Positions 22,422 through 33,680 of a DNA stretch of 64,000 nucleotides are shown here, in pieces. The first letter of the stretch is position 1, and each line of letters starts with the position of its first letter. The notes under the pieces were generated by a model that did no database searches, was not told where the DNA came from, and was given only the letters and a program-made list of their open reading frames with translations. A program made the position numbers and the translations under genes. Origin of the DNA: Macrostomum hystrix (taxonomy: Eukaryota; Platyhelminthes; Macrostomidae). The DNA lies in assembly GCA_950097015.1 (NCBI GenBank), contig CATNEN010000030.1:2155001-2219000 (forward strand), given 5' to 3'.

Positions 22422-24717
22422 TCAGCCGCGACTGCTATGACATCGCCGACGCCACTTCTTGCAGCCGCGACCTCGATACTGCCGAGCCTCACACCTGGAG
22501 CACGTCTGCCTAGTGAGGGTTTCCAGGGCCTCCGACTCCGCATCGTGATTGGCACAGGCGCCATCGACGAGGCGCAGAATCTGCGGAAATGATTTAAATG
22601 ATCAACTGAGGGATTGGAGGAAGGCAGCGGATGATCAACTGAGGCATTGGAGGTAGGCAGCGGATGATCAACTGAGGCATTGGAGGTAGGCAGCGGATGA
22701 TCAACTGAGGGATTGGAGGAAGGCAGCGGATGATCAACTGAGGGATTGGAGGAAGGCAGCGGATGATCAACTGAGACATTGGAGGTAGGCAGCGGATGAT
22801 CAACTGAGGCATTGGAGGTAGGCAGCGGATGATCAACTGAGACATTGGAGGTAGGCAGCGGATGATCAACTGAGGAATTGGAGGTAGGCAGCGGATGATC
22901 AACTGAGACATTAAAGGTAGGCAGCGGATGATCAACTGAGGCATTGGAGGAAGGCAGCGGATGATCAACTGAGGCATTGGAGGTAGGCAGCGGATGATCA
23001 ACTGAGGCATTGGAGGTAGGCAGCGGATGATCAACTGAGGCATTGGAGGTAGGCAGCGGATGATCAACTGAGGCATTGGAGGTAGGCAGCGGATGATCAA
23101 CTGAGGCATTGAAGGTAGGCAGCGGATGATCAACTGAGGCATTGGAGGAAGGCAGCGGATGATCAACTGAGGCATTGGAGGTAGGCAGCGGATGATCAAC
23201 TGAGGCATTGGAGGTAGGCAGCGGATGATCAACTGAGGCATTGGAGTTAGGCAGCGGATGATCAACTGAGGCATTGGAGGTAGGCAGCGGATGATCAACT
23301 GAGGGATTGGAGGTAGGCAGCGGATGATCAACTGAGGCATTGGAGGTAGGCAGCGGATGATCAACTGAGACATTGGAGGTAGGCAGCGGATGATCAACTG
23401 AGACATTGGAGGTAGGCAGCGGATGATCAACTGAGGCATTGGAGGAAGGCAGCGGATGATCAACTGAGGCATTGGAGGTAGGCAGCGGATGATCAACTGA
23501 GGCATTGGAGGTAGGCAGCGGATGATCAACTGAGGCATTGGAGTTAGGCAGCGGATGATCAACTGAGGCATTGGAGGTAGGCAGCGGATGATCAACTGAG
23601 GCATTGGAGGTAGGCAGCGGATGATCAACTGAGGCATTGGAGTTAGGCAGCGGATGATCAACTGAGGCATTGGAGGTAGGCAGCGGATGATCAACTGAGG
23701 CATTGGAGTTAGGCAGCGGATGATCAACTGAGGCATTGGAGGTAGGCAGCGGATGATCAACTGAGACATTGGAGGTAGGCAGCGGATGATCAACTGAGAC
23801 ATTGGAGGTAGGCAGCGGATGATCAACTGAGACATTAAAGGTAGGCAGCGGATGATCAACTGAGGGATTGGAGGAAGGCAGCGGATGATCAACTGAGGCA
23901 TTGGAGGTAGGCAGCGGATGATCAACTGAGGCATTGGAGGTAGGCAGCGGATGATCAACTGAGGGATTGGAGGTAGGCAGCGGATGATCAACTGAGGCAT
24001 TGGAGGTAGGCAGCGGATGATCAACTGAGACATTGGAGGTAGGCAGCGGATGATCAACTGAGACATTGGAGGTAGGCAGCGGATGATCAACTGAGACATT
24101 GGAGGTAGGCAGCGGATGATCAACTGAGACATTGGAGGTAGGCAGCGGATGATCAACTGAGACATTGGAGGTAGGCAGCGGATGATCAACTGAGGGATTG
24201 GAGGAAGGCAGTGGATGATCAACTGAGACATTGGAGGTAGGCAGCGGATGATCAACTGAGACATTGGAGGTAGGCAGCGCATGATCAACTGAGACATTGG
24301 AGGTAGGCAGCGGAGAAGCCTCAGAACAAGGTGGAGAGCAACTGGTGCAGGTCCACAGTCAATCCTCTGGTCAAACCTGCGAATCGCTGGAGCAGACATC
24401 CGCGTGCATGTGGCACAGGCTGGGGAAGGTCCGTTCAGCAGGGAGGCCGCTGAGCTGCGCGCATACTCGGCCAGAGAACTGGAGTTCCAGACTCGAGATC
24501 GGCGATAAAGACGACGCTGATGATGCGTTGCCGAAATCGTCGCGTCTTTGTCGTCGAAGTCGGCGAAGTCTATGGCGTCGTCCTCGGCGTTGACGCAGTC
24601 GGCGACGTTCGTTGACGCAGTTGACATTGGTGACGCAACGGCAGACGGGCAGGTCCTGGATGTTGGCGAGGCAGAGCTCGCCTTTGGCCCGGTTGCAGGA
24701 CACTCGACGGCAGGCCG
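22422..24717 (-). CDS. Follistatin/Kazal domain secreted protein (5' end not found)
   Basis: Two exons, 24717-24377 and 22580-22422 (donor CGCAG^GTTTGA, acceptor CCGCAG, phase 0), give about 166 residues. The N-terminal part, CRRVSCNRAKGELC then LANIQDLPVCRCVTNVNC, matches the cysteine spacing of the follistatin N-terminal (FOLN) module in SPARC and follistatins: C-x4-C, x7, C-x9-C-x-C-x5-C. An arginine-rich linker follows, then a Kazal-like module, RTFPSLCHMHADVCSSDSQ across the splice to ILRLVDGAC. A basic Cys-rich tail (CSRC, GCKKWRRRC) ends at 22424. The signal peptide must lie in an upstream exon I could not place between 24718 and 25518. The alternative frame in exon 1 is also open with acidic content, so a frame error in the Arg-rich part cannot be excluded. 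Confidence 0.65.
22590..24310. repeat. 33-bp minisatellite, about 52 copies, in the follistatin-like intron
   Basis: Units of 33 bp (core GGTAGGCAGCGGATGATCAA, then CTGAGGCATTGG or variants) fill almost the whole intron. Since 33 is divisible by three, an open frame of several hundred codons runs through it as an artefact. Variant types (GACATT, GGGATT, GAAGG) are interspersed. Confidence 0.96.
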
Positions 24718-25518
24718 CTGGAGGCGATGGTATAAAATGGGATTTCTCAAACATTGCTCTGAATAAAAACTTCTTCGGCGAATCCATGCGGCTCAAAAAT
24801 GAAAAAAAATCCAAAAATTGTATGAACAGAAATGAATACGCTAATATTTGTGGTTCTTGCCACCAGGACACCCCGACGAGAATCGTTGAATATCTCGACG
24901 ATGCCGATGTTTTGTGACTCTGGAAGTTGTTTCTTCGGATTGAGAGAAAAATTGCAGCCCATGTTCTGGATTTTCACGGCGATTGGTTGAATGTTTTGTG
25001 TAACACACTAAAAGTGGGGAACGAACCTCGCGCTGGCAGACCGAGACCTGTTTCTGGCTTGTTTGCTTCGTCAGTCAGCCATAGCCACACGCAGTCCTCT
25101 CCCACCACTCTTAGTGTGCACAGAAGTCTCTTTTAAGCTAGCCAATTTTATGGCGATATTTTTTAGTGTTATGTGAGAGTTTTACAGCCAAGTCTTTGCT
25201 TTTCTACTGTTGTCAGTAGTCTGAATTGTATCTCTCACATTTTGGGAGATTAGGAAAACTGAAAAATTCTGGTATTTGAAATACCCCCGTGCTCTTTCTA
25301 CTGTCAATTGGTTCAGATATTTTTTAGGAATATTTGTTTTATTGTATATTTAAATAGCGAATGAAATATATTATATTGAGATTGGATTGTTATGCAAGTC
25401 GAATATGAGTACACAAGGGAATTCAGCTCGCACCGTTTCAAAGTTTACGAGCTAAAAATTTAAAATAAGAAGCCAATCGAGTTTCTAGCCAATCAGATTC
25501 GAGTGTGGGGTGGTTGAG

Positions 25519-28500
25519 TCAGGGAGCTACGGTGAACACGGGATGCTGCAGCAGCTGGCTCACTGTGGGCCTGGCCAGTGGATTCTTGGCAACGCAGGCG
25601 GCATAGAATGAGCAGAGGCGCTGCCCAATACCCAGCCGCTGCATGGCCTCCAACGGCAGCGGCTGGTCTTTGTTCTTGGCGTGGTGCAGCAGCCGGGCCA
25701 GGATCATGTCGTTCTCGGCGAACAGCGGCGGCAGACCGGTGCACAGCTCGTGCAGGCTGCAGCCAAGCGAGTACACGTCCGCCGCCTTCGGATCGTAGCG
25801 TCGACGTCGTTTTGTGAAATCCTCGGCGTGCAGTAGCACCTCCGGGGCCATCCAGAGCAGGGTGCCAACGCCAGAATGATAGATCTCCATGGCGTGGATT
25901 CGCTTCGACAGGCCAAAGTCGATGATCTTGATGATTCCAGTTGGTTGCTGCAGCATGAGGTTCTCGCACTTCACATCCCGATGGCATATGTTTAGGCCGT
26001 GCAAATAGTCCAGGCCGGCGCAGATCTGGCCAAGGTAATTCACAATGTCCCGCTCAGCCAGGCGGCCAAGCCGCTGCCGGTAGTGCCGCAGGTTCTCACC
26101 CTGGACGTACTCCATGCAGATTATGAGGGAGCCGGGAACTAGCTGGGCGCTGTGGAACTGCACAATGTTCGGATGCGTCAGGGACCGCATCAGCTCCACT
26201 TCGCGCCTATTGGCAACCGACAGAGCCTCGGCCTGATCTGATTGGTTGGTTCGGAACGGAGCTGAGACCACTTTGAGCACTAGATACTGACCGGCGCTAT
26301 TCTGGGCGCGGTAGACACAGCCGAAATGGCCCTGGTTGAGGTACTGCAGCGTCTCGCGTCGGATGTTCAAGCTCTGCAGAAAGCCGCTGAAATTGGTTTT
26401 AAAGATTCACGGGATCAGTGATTAATATCCCGAATGTCAATTCGGGATATCTCCGATCAAATGGGATATCCGGGATAACACGGGGTATCTAGGATTGCAT
26501 GGGATATCTAGCATGACGATGTATATATAGGGTAATTTAGGATCGCGATGGTTATCTAGGGTCATGAGGTTTATCGAGGGTCATGAGGGTTATCTAGGGT
26601 CATGAGGGTTATCTAGGGTCATGAGGGTTATCTAGGGTCATGAGGGTTATCTAGGGTCATGAGGGTTATCTAGGGTCATGAGGGTTATCTAGGGTCATGA
26701 GGGTTATCTAGGGTCATGAGGGTTATCTAGGGTCATGAGGGTTATCTAGGGTCCCGTAGGTTATCTAGGGTCTCGTGGGTTATCTAGGGTCATAAGAGTT
26801 ATCTAGGGTCATGAGTGTTATCTGGGGTCATGAGGGTAATCTGGGGTCATGAGGGTTATCTGGGATCACGTGGGTGACAATGTGCCTTAAATGGGAACTC
26901 ACGGTGGTAGGACGACTTGGTTGCTAACCATTCGGGTGAGAGTGCCGTTCACTTGAGCTGGAACGGCCGTGGCGGCTGCCCCGATGCTGTCATCTTTAAC
27001 GGACTGGCCGGGCTTTGATGCAACCAAGCCGGGGATCAGATTGTTGCTCTGATTGTCCACCACGCTGCAAGGATTGGCGTATGGTTGCTGTGGTTAGGGC
27101 GAGAATCGATATAATGTGTCAAGGTGAGAGAGAACATCACGACAAGACAGATTAAAATGTTTGATTACGTCGTCGAGGGTGTGTTACGTCGAGAGTTGAG
27201 CTGGGTGTGTTGCGTCGAGAGTTGAGTAGTGTGTGTTAGGAGGAAAGAGTTGAGTAGGATGTCTAACAGGGAGATAAGAGTTGACGGGGTTTGGTTACGC
27301 AATAGCAGTCATTATCAGAGTCAAAGTTAAGATAACAATGAAAAACCGCTCGCCCAGCAACTCACTCATCCTGAGCCGCCTCCAAGAGGCCGCAGATTTT
27401 CCTCAGCTTTGTCCGCTCCAGAAGCCTTCCAGCTTGGCCAGCCAGGGTGCTGAGCGCCGCGCTGATGGCCACACGCCTCTCGACGCCGCCGTCCGGCGAG
27501 CTCAGCAGGCGCTCCAGAACCACCACGTGGCCGTTGCAGGCAGCCAGCGTGATGGCCGACTGGCCGGATGCGTTGACGCGGCCGGGCCGAGCGCCGTGGT
27601 TCAACAGAGCCTCCATGGCTTCGGCATGGCCCGACTGAGCCGCCCACATCAGCGGCGTGTGTCCGTCGCTCTCGTCGGCTTTGTCAGCTTCAGCGCCAGC
27701 GTTCAGCAGAAGCTTCACCATGGCAGCGTTGCCAGCTTCGGCGGCCTTGGCTAGAGCAGTGCCATCGTCGGTTAGACGGTCAACGTCTGTCCGCCTGTCG
27801 GCCAATAGAACCTTGGCCACATCGGTGGAGTCGGTGTGCACGGCAGTGACCAGCGGAGTCCATCGGTGCCGCGGCTCGGCCAGGTTCGGATCGGCGCCGA
27901 AAGTCAAGAGTACCGCGGTGACTCCGGCGTGGCCGTTGAGTGCGGCAAGGATGAGAGGCGTTCGGCCCAGAACGCTGGTCACGGCATCCGCCCTGGCTCC
28001 GGCGCGCAGTAGCAGCTCGGCGCACTCGCGATGCCCACCGCAGGCGGCGTAAGCCAACGGTGAATAGCCGTCGATGTCGTCAGGACTGGCGTAGGGATCG
28101 GAGTCTGGATCGGACGCGGCGGCCAGGTTCGGATCGGCCCGCCGCTCCAGCAGCAGCCGGACCAAGTTGGCCTGGCCTCGGCTGGCTGCCATGGCCAGAG
28201 CGGTGCCGTCGGAGCTCATCGCGTTGGCGTCGGCACCGGCGTCGAGGAGAAGCCTGGCCAAGTCCAGCCGGTCGATGCTGACGGCGGCCAGCAGGGGAGT
28301 CCAGTTGAGCGTCGGCTCGAACTGGTTGGCGTTGGCGCGGGCCCGCAGAAGTTCGCTGGTCAGGCCCGCGTGGCCCCGGTGGACGGCCAGCAGCAGCGCC
28401 GGCTTGCCGTCCGGCCGGCTTGTCTGGTCGGGCCGGGCGCCGCGGGCCAGTAGGAGGCGCGCAAGCTCCGGACAGTCGCGATTGGCCTGCTGGCAGGCGG

Positions 28501-28702
28501 CAACGAGAGCGCCGGAGAGCTCAGGGTCGGCACCGTTGTCCAGGAGGACGGCCGCCGTGTCCGGCCTGCAGGGCTGACCAGCGGCCACAGCCAGCGCGGC
28601 TGACAAGGAGTCTGGCGAGGCTGGCGCCATTGCAGCCAGGAGACGGCGCAACGCGACGGCGTTGTCGCGCAGCACAGCCTCGTTGAGTGCGGACGGAATC
28701 AT
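25519..28702 (-). CDS. Ankyrin-repeat protein kinase (ANK N-terminal, kinase C-terminal)
   Basis: Three exons, 28702-27366, 27064-26903 and 26386-25519, join in phase (GA^GTGAGT to CAG^C; CC^GTGAGT to CAG^C) into 788 residues. Residues 1-445 hold about eleven ankyrin repeats (for example DGHTPLMWAAQSGHAEAMEA). A linker of about 60 residues follows, then a kinase domain from about residue 505. It has a glycine loop NQGHFGCVY (first Gly replaced by Asn), Lys in YLVLKVV, helix-C Glu in REVELM, catalytic CHRDVKCENL, IIDFGLSK and LLWMAPEVL, so it is probably active. The kinase looks STE11/MAP3K-like rather than RIPK4/ANKK1, where the kinase precedes the ankyrins; TNNI3K shares the domain order but not the kinase type. 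A TATA box lies 84 bp upstream. Intron 2 carries a 19-bp array. Confidence 0.85.
26560..26870. repeat. 19-bp minisatellite in the kinase intron 2
   Basis: About 16 copies of GGGTTATCTAGGGTCATGA. Degenerate forms at 26440-26560 (GGGATATC...) grade into it, showing the array growing from intron sequence. Intron 1 (27065-27365) has a shorter imperfect repeat, GAGAGTTGAG with GTGTGTTACGTC. Confidence 0.93.
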
Positions 28703-28785
28703 GAGTCGCTCGGCTGCTTTTTTAAAATGTCAGTTCTATAGCAGACTGACGGCAGGCTTGCACTATTCTGGCGCGTGAGTTTCAG

Positions 28786-28792
28786 TTTTATA
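28786..28792 (-). promoter_or_regulatory. TATA box of the ankyrin-kinase gene
   Basis: TATAAAA on the minus strand, about 84 bp upstream of the ATG at 28702, giving a predicted 5'UTR of some 50-60 nt. From 28800 to 29780 I see no further gene; small open frames near 29128-29572 have no coding signature. Confidence 0.5.
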
Positions 28793-29781
28793 CAGAGCGG
28801 CTGAAAAGAGAGCCAAATCTTGGCCTGGCTCAGTGGAAGGAAAGAAAGGCGAGCTGAAGCTTGTCGAACAAAAGCAGCGGCATTGTTTATTAGATGTCCT
28901 TCTCCTGCGCAGTCTGCTCAGGGTGCAGTGGTCGCGTTTAGGTCGCTTCTAGTGGCCCCTTCTCAAATTTCAGTAGCCTTTTTATTGAACAATAAAACTC
29001 TTTTCGGATTGCCTTGAGCATGCCTTGAGTCTAAAGAAGCAGGTGTCTTTGAAAAGAAATTCAAAGCTCGCATTGCATACCTGCCCAAGGTAAGGCTTGA
29101 GCGCAATGGAGTGACGTCAGAATAGGGTTGTTTCTTAGAAAGTATACTTCAAAAAACGAAAAAAAAATTTTGCATCGCACTTTTAGTTGTCTTTTAGAGG
29201 ATAGTCTAGTCTGCGCATTTTCCGATTATGGTTTTTTGTCACTATTTTTGTTAGAATCGCATTTTTTGTTGGCAAGAAAATATTCCTGGGTGTTATTGGC
29301 TATGAAAGGTGTTGTTAAGTATGTTCCGCATCTTCTTGTTTGAACTGCAACCGCGACTGAAGTAAAAATACAATTTTGTGACACGGGCAGACAACGCATT
29401 CCAGTCTATTAATTGCGCCAGTCGGTTTCATATAAGTGCGGAGGGCACAAGCCTTTCTCTAATAGTAGATGGCAGAAGTGCCAGGCAGGTAATAAAATTG
29501 TGCGCATGTTCAACTGCTTCTGTAGCTCGTATAATTAATGTTCTGCGCACTTTCACGCTTTTACTAAATTGAAGCAGACAGACACGCGAGCAGATGATGG
29601 ATGCGCAAAGGAATCTGGGACTGCTGCTGCTGCTGCTGCAGACACAACTGGTAGCTTTTCCAGTTTCGCTAATAGCTTAGTGTGCCTCTGCAGCTGCAGA
29701 GAACTAGGCGAGTATGACTACTGAACTGATGGCATTCCTACCTGAAGCGATGCGCTTTGTAAGAATACAAATAGACTAGAC

Positions 29782-30597
29782 TCATTCGGGATACACAAAA
29801 CAACGTGCTTTCCTACCTTTAACCTTCTCGGTTCTCTGGTCCTCCAAATGACTTAGCCAGGCGAGCGGGTCCCCTTGGTTGGCAGTAATTGGCTGTGTTA
29901 ACCAGCTCTTGTCAGGCGCAATTGAAGCACTGCTGGCGTTCGGAGATCCGCCTCCAACGCTGCCGAGCACAGGGTAGTTGACAAAGTACCGCTGCTCAAG
30001 ACTGTCAGTCTTCCATTCAGTATCCTTTTGGCGTGCACTTTTACCTCCGCCAAGCTTATTTTTCACGTCGCCCTCGTGAGTGGCTCGGCTGCGAACTCTT
30101 CTGTTGTTTCCTTTTCTATCGCCGTCGCGTGAATTTTTCGCCTGGCCCCTTCTCAGGCTGAGCAGGCGCAGCTCAAGTTCCAGCAGCCGGCGCATCATTG
30201 ACTGGCGACGACTGCTTGACAGTTCCACATCGCCGCCGAGTCGTCTAACCAGACGTCGCAGACGGCGCCGCAAGTGGTGTCGAACACCGACGCTCTGGAG
30301 CCTATTCTTGTTTTTGTCGATCTCGGCTGGCTGTCGACATTCTCGGCGGCAGCAGCTGCACCACAGTGGCTGGTGTTGGCGTTGTCGGCGGCGCCTACCG
30401 TCGGATATCGCCGGCTGACATCGTTTGTCTAGCAAGCCTCTAGCGGCAGCTCTAGTGCAGAGCCGAATCTCCGTCGGCGAGCAGCTGTCCGCCGCGGGCG
30501 CTGATTCGCAGCCGCCTCCACTCGCAGTGCCGGCATCGGCCACGGCTGCTGCGGCTGTCAAAGCCGCGAAAATCATCAGCACTCTCAACAGAAGCAT
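29782..30597 (-). CDS. Secreted basic Cys-rich precursor
   Basis: Starting at the first ATG (30595-30597), 271 residues. Residues 1-22 are a signal peptide (MLLLRVLMIFAALTAAAAVA). Eight cysteines follow, all within the next 85 residues: GGCESAPAADSC, IRLCTRAAARGLLDKRC, then RRRRQRQ and WCSCCRREC. The rest is basic and low in cysteine, with several dibasic sites and a Leu-rich helix (RRLLELELRLLSLRRG). The order Cys-rich block, polybasic site, C-x-CC-x3-C block recalls insulin-family precursors, but the first pair is C-x12-C rather than x11, and the last A-chain cysteine is absent, so I do not assign it. The frame stops at 29782-29784, but an in-frame GGTAGGA just before could be a donor, so the C-terminus is uncertain. 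A TATA box lies about 160 bp upstream. Confidence 0.55.
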   Translation of the reverse strand: MLLLRVLMIFAALTAAAAVADAGTASGGGCESAPAADSCSPTEIRLCTRAAARGLLDKRCQPAISDGRRRRQRQHQPLWCSCCRRECRQPAEIDKNKNRLQSVGVRHHLRRRLRRLVRRLGGDVELSSSRRQSMMRRLLELELRLLSLRRGQAKNSRDGDRKGNNRRVRSRATHEGDVKNKLGGGKSARQKDTEWKTDSLEQRYFVNYPVLGSVGGGSPNASSASIAPDKSWLTQPITANQGDPLAWLSHLEDQRTEKVKGRKARCFVYPE

Positions 30598-30756
30598 AGA
30601 ATATTTCCGTAGTGAGGAAAAGGTGTTCAATTGAAAATCAGTTGCAATTCGTGACTAACAATGATTTTTTGAAGACCAAATCGATACTGCTGCAGGTGAC
30701 TAACCTCTGGGCACAGCTAAGAAATAGTGTGAAGATCTCTCTGGTGCGCGCTGGCT

Positions 30757-30764
30757 CTTATATA
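30757..30764 (-). promoter_or_regulatory. TATA box of the secreted precursor
   Basis: The minus strand reads TATATAAG. The same palindromic stretch also reads TATATAAAG on the plus strand, so direction rests on the gene downstream at 30597. A second plus-strand CATATAAAAG near 30987 has no gene after it that I can find; 31020-31325 is otherwise featureless. Confidence 0.45.
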
Positions 30765-31329
30765 TAAAGCCAAATTGGATGTGCACATCGGCCTCACCTT
30801 CGCAATTCATACCTGCCTCTGCTGCTGCATATACAAGCTTTTATACAATTTAGCCATCCAATGCACAGTTGGCCCGGCGAAGGCTTTATTCATTAGCATT
30901 GCTTAGCCAAGCGGAATCACTTCCTCTCTCGCTTCTCCGGTGTTTTTCTTGGCGACTTCAGTCAAGAGTGGGCTGGGACCAGTGGCATATAAAAGCAGAC
31001 TAATCTAGCCTTATCTAACTAACAGCTGCAGGTAGGGCCAGCCTCCGGGCATGCATGCAGCGGGGCCAGGCCTGCTCCGTTTATTTGGATAGGTGCGCGA
31101 GGACGAGGAATGTGTGAGCCAGGGCGCACAGTCATTTATTCAAACAATACTACCAATACTGAAGGGACAGATTGATTATTCAAGTTCAGGGGTCCATTGA
31201 AGCTATGAAGGTCGATTGCGGCTCTGCAGATAGGGACACGAAATTGTTCGAGCATCCACGAGACAGAAGTCGGTCATTTCTGGCGTCTCTTACTTCTATA
31301 ATAAGATAAGATACCCCGCGGAACTGACT

Positions 31330-32070
31330 CCTGAGAGACAGTCTGGAACTTCAAGCTGAGACAGTCTGGAACTTCAAGCTGTAGACTCTGAGAGACAGTC
31401 TGGAACTTCAAGCTGTAGACTCTGAGAGAGTCTGGAACTTCAAGCTGTAGACTCTGAGAGACAGTCTGGAACTTCAAGCTGTAGACTCTGAGAGACAGTC
31501 TGGAACTTCAAGCTGAGACAGTCTGGAACTTCAAGCTGTAGACTCTGAGAGACAGTCTGGAACTTCAAGCTGTAGACTCTGAGAGACAGTCTGGAACTTC
31601 AAGCTGTAGACTCTGAGAGACAGTCTGGAACTTCAAGCTCAGACAGTCTGCAACTTCAAGCTGAGACAGTCTGGAACTTCAAGCTGAGACGGTCTGGAAC
31701 TTCCAGCCGAGACAGTCTGGAACTTCAAGCTGTAGACTCTGAGAGACAGTCTGGAACTTCAAGCTGAGACAGTCTGGAACTTCAAGCTGTAGACTCTGAG
31801 AGACAGTCTGGAACTTCAAGCTGAGACAGTCTGGAACTTCAAGCTGTAGACTCTGAGAGACAGTCTGGAACTTCAAGCTGAGACAGTCTGGAACTTCAAG
31901 CTGAGACAGTCTGGAACTTCAAGCTGAGACGGTCTGGAACTTCCAGCCGAGACAGTCTGGAACTTCAAGCTGTAGACTCTGAGAGACAGTCTGGAACTTC
32001 CAGCTGAGACAGTCTGGAACTTCAAGCTGTAGACTCTGAGAGACAGTCTGGAACTTCAAGCTGAGACAGT
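31330..32070. repeat. Composite 22/34-bp minisatellite
   Basis: Units of AGACAGTCTGGAACTTCAAG, either directly repeated (22-23 bp) or with an extra GTAGACTCTGAG insert (34 bp). The two lengths alternate and a block of about 240 bp is itself repeated (compare 31670-31760 with 31910-32000). Confidence 0.93.
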
Positions 32071-32308
32071 CTTTTGGAGCAACCGACTGGAAGCACAAAC
32101 AGTATATGAGTAGAAAAAAACAAAGTATTTTTGGAGAGACATCGGTAGCACAAAATTTTCATTCCAGACATTTCCCGATAGTCTATTCAAAATAGACTAC
32201 AACTAGCCGAACATTCGACAGTGCAAACTGTCCAGCCTCAACAATATATTTTAGCTGACACTCGAACAACAAAAACAGCCGGAGACACAGTCAACACGGG
32301 CCAGCCAA

Positions 32309-32788
32309 TCAGCGCTTGCCGCCAACCCTGGGCGCGCTCGGCTTGACCACCTTGGCAGCCTTCTGCTTCTGACCGGCGCCGCTGCGAGCCTGCTTGGCCT
32401 CCGCCTGCTTCTGCGCCTTCTTCTCGGCGTCCTTAGCCTTGGCCTTCTCCTTGGCGTTGCGGACCGCCTGCTCGCGCTGGGCCTTGCGGAACTCCGGCTT
32501 CTGATTCCTCTTGGCCATCAAGTCGGCCATAGACAGGCCGGCCACCGCCCGGATGGCTTTGTGCGACTTGCGCGACTTCTTCTTCACGGCCTCCTCAACC
32601 TGGCCCTTCTTGTGCTTGCGCCTGTACAGCACGGTCCAGCTGACCTCGCGCGGATTCTTCTTCTGATAGTGCGAGCGCTCGCATTTGGAATTAACGAAAT
32701 GAAAGGTCTTGCCGTCGGTGCGGATTAACCAGCGGCCACGGCCGGGGTACACCTTAAAGCCGGAGAAGCTGCACAGTTCGAGCTTCAT
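32309..32788 (-). CDS. RPL24: 60S ribosomal protein eL24
   Basis: Component of the large ribosomal subunit. One uninterrupted coding exon of 159 residues (human 157). The zinc-ribbon-like N-terminus [20 protein letters not shown] retains the first Cys; the second cysteine is in NSKCERSH. Then come [39 protein letters not shown], a Lys/Ala-rich stretch and the invariant end SAPRVGGKR. The ATG follows CATTTCAG^CTCCACGCAGC, an acceptor-like site 11 bases upstream, consistent with a 5'UTR intron or trans-splicing; the array upstream would lie in that intron or in the promoter. The 240-bp 3' flank (32071-32308) has no other feature. Confidence 0.97.
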   Translation of the reverse strand: MKLELCSFSGFKVYPGRGRWLIRTDGKTFHFVNSKCERSHYQKKNPREVSWTVLYRRKHKKGQVEEAVKKKSRKSHKAIRAVAGLSMADLMAKRNQKPEFRKAQREQAVRNAKEKAKAKDAEKKAQKQAEAKQARSGAGQKQKAAKVVKPSAPRVGGKR

Positions 32789-32869
32789 GCTGCGTGGAGC
32801 TGAAATGTTTTACCAAGCAGTTCGCCTTGCCAACTACATAAAATAAGCCTGATTTGCTAGACCCTACCA

Positions 32870-33680
32870 GGAACTTCAGTAGGCTGATAGCTACCCCCCA
32901 ACACCAGGCACTTCAGTAGGCTGATAGCTACCCCAAACACCAGGCACTTCAGTAGGCTGATAGCTACCCCAAACACCAGGCACTTCAGTAGGCTGATAGC
33001 TACCCCCCAACACCAGGCACTTCAGTAGGCTGATAGCTACCCCCCAACACCAGGCACTTCAGTAGGCTGATAGCAACCCCCAACACCAGGCACTTCAGTA
33101 GGCTGATAGCTACCCCCCAACACCAGGCACTTCAGTAGGCTGATAGCTACCCCCCAACACTAGGCACTTCAGTAGGCTGATAGCTATCCCCTAACACCAG
33201 GCACTTCATTAGGCTGATAGCTATCCCAAACACCAGGCACTTCAGTAGGCTGATAGCTATCCCCTAACACCAGGCACTTCATTAGGCTGATAGCTACCCC
33301 CAACACCAGGCACTTCAGTAGGCTCATAGCTATCCCAAACACCAGGCACTTCAGTAGGCTGATAGCTATCCCAAACACCAGGCACTTCAGTAGGCTGATA
33401 GCTATCCCAAACACCAGGCACTTCAGTAGGCTGATAGCTATCCCAAACACCAGGCACTTCAGTAGGCTGATAGCTACCCCAAACACCAGGCACTTCAGTA
33501 GGCTGATAGCTATCCCAAACACCAGGCACTTAAGTAGGCTGATAGCTATCCCAAACACCAGGCACTTCAGTAGGCTGATAGCTACCCCAAACACCAGGCA
33601 CTTCAGTAGGCTGATAGCTATCCCAAACACCAGGCACTTCAGTAGGCTGATAGCTATCCCCAACACCAGGCACTTTAGTA
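32870..33680. repeat. 36-bp minisatellite upstream of eL24
   Basis: About 22 copies with core CACTTCAGTAGGCTGATAGC followed by TACCCC or TATCCC. The 36-bp length opens artificial frames. Variants cluster: TACCCC forms near eL24 and TATCCC forms distally. From 33690 to 34290 only AT-rich spacer is seen. Confidence 0.95.

Noticed and set aside
22594-24300. RCLPPMPQLII repeat protein continuing from the follistatin-like exon
   Set aside because: A 33-bp array read through; the GTTTGA donor at 24376 and the Kazal-completing exon at 22580 explain the gene better.
25519-26370. Kinase as a stand-alone gene starting at 26370
   Set aside because: The first codon there is not needed: the frame continues upstream to an acceptor at 26386 and joins two further exons in phase.
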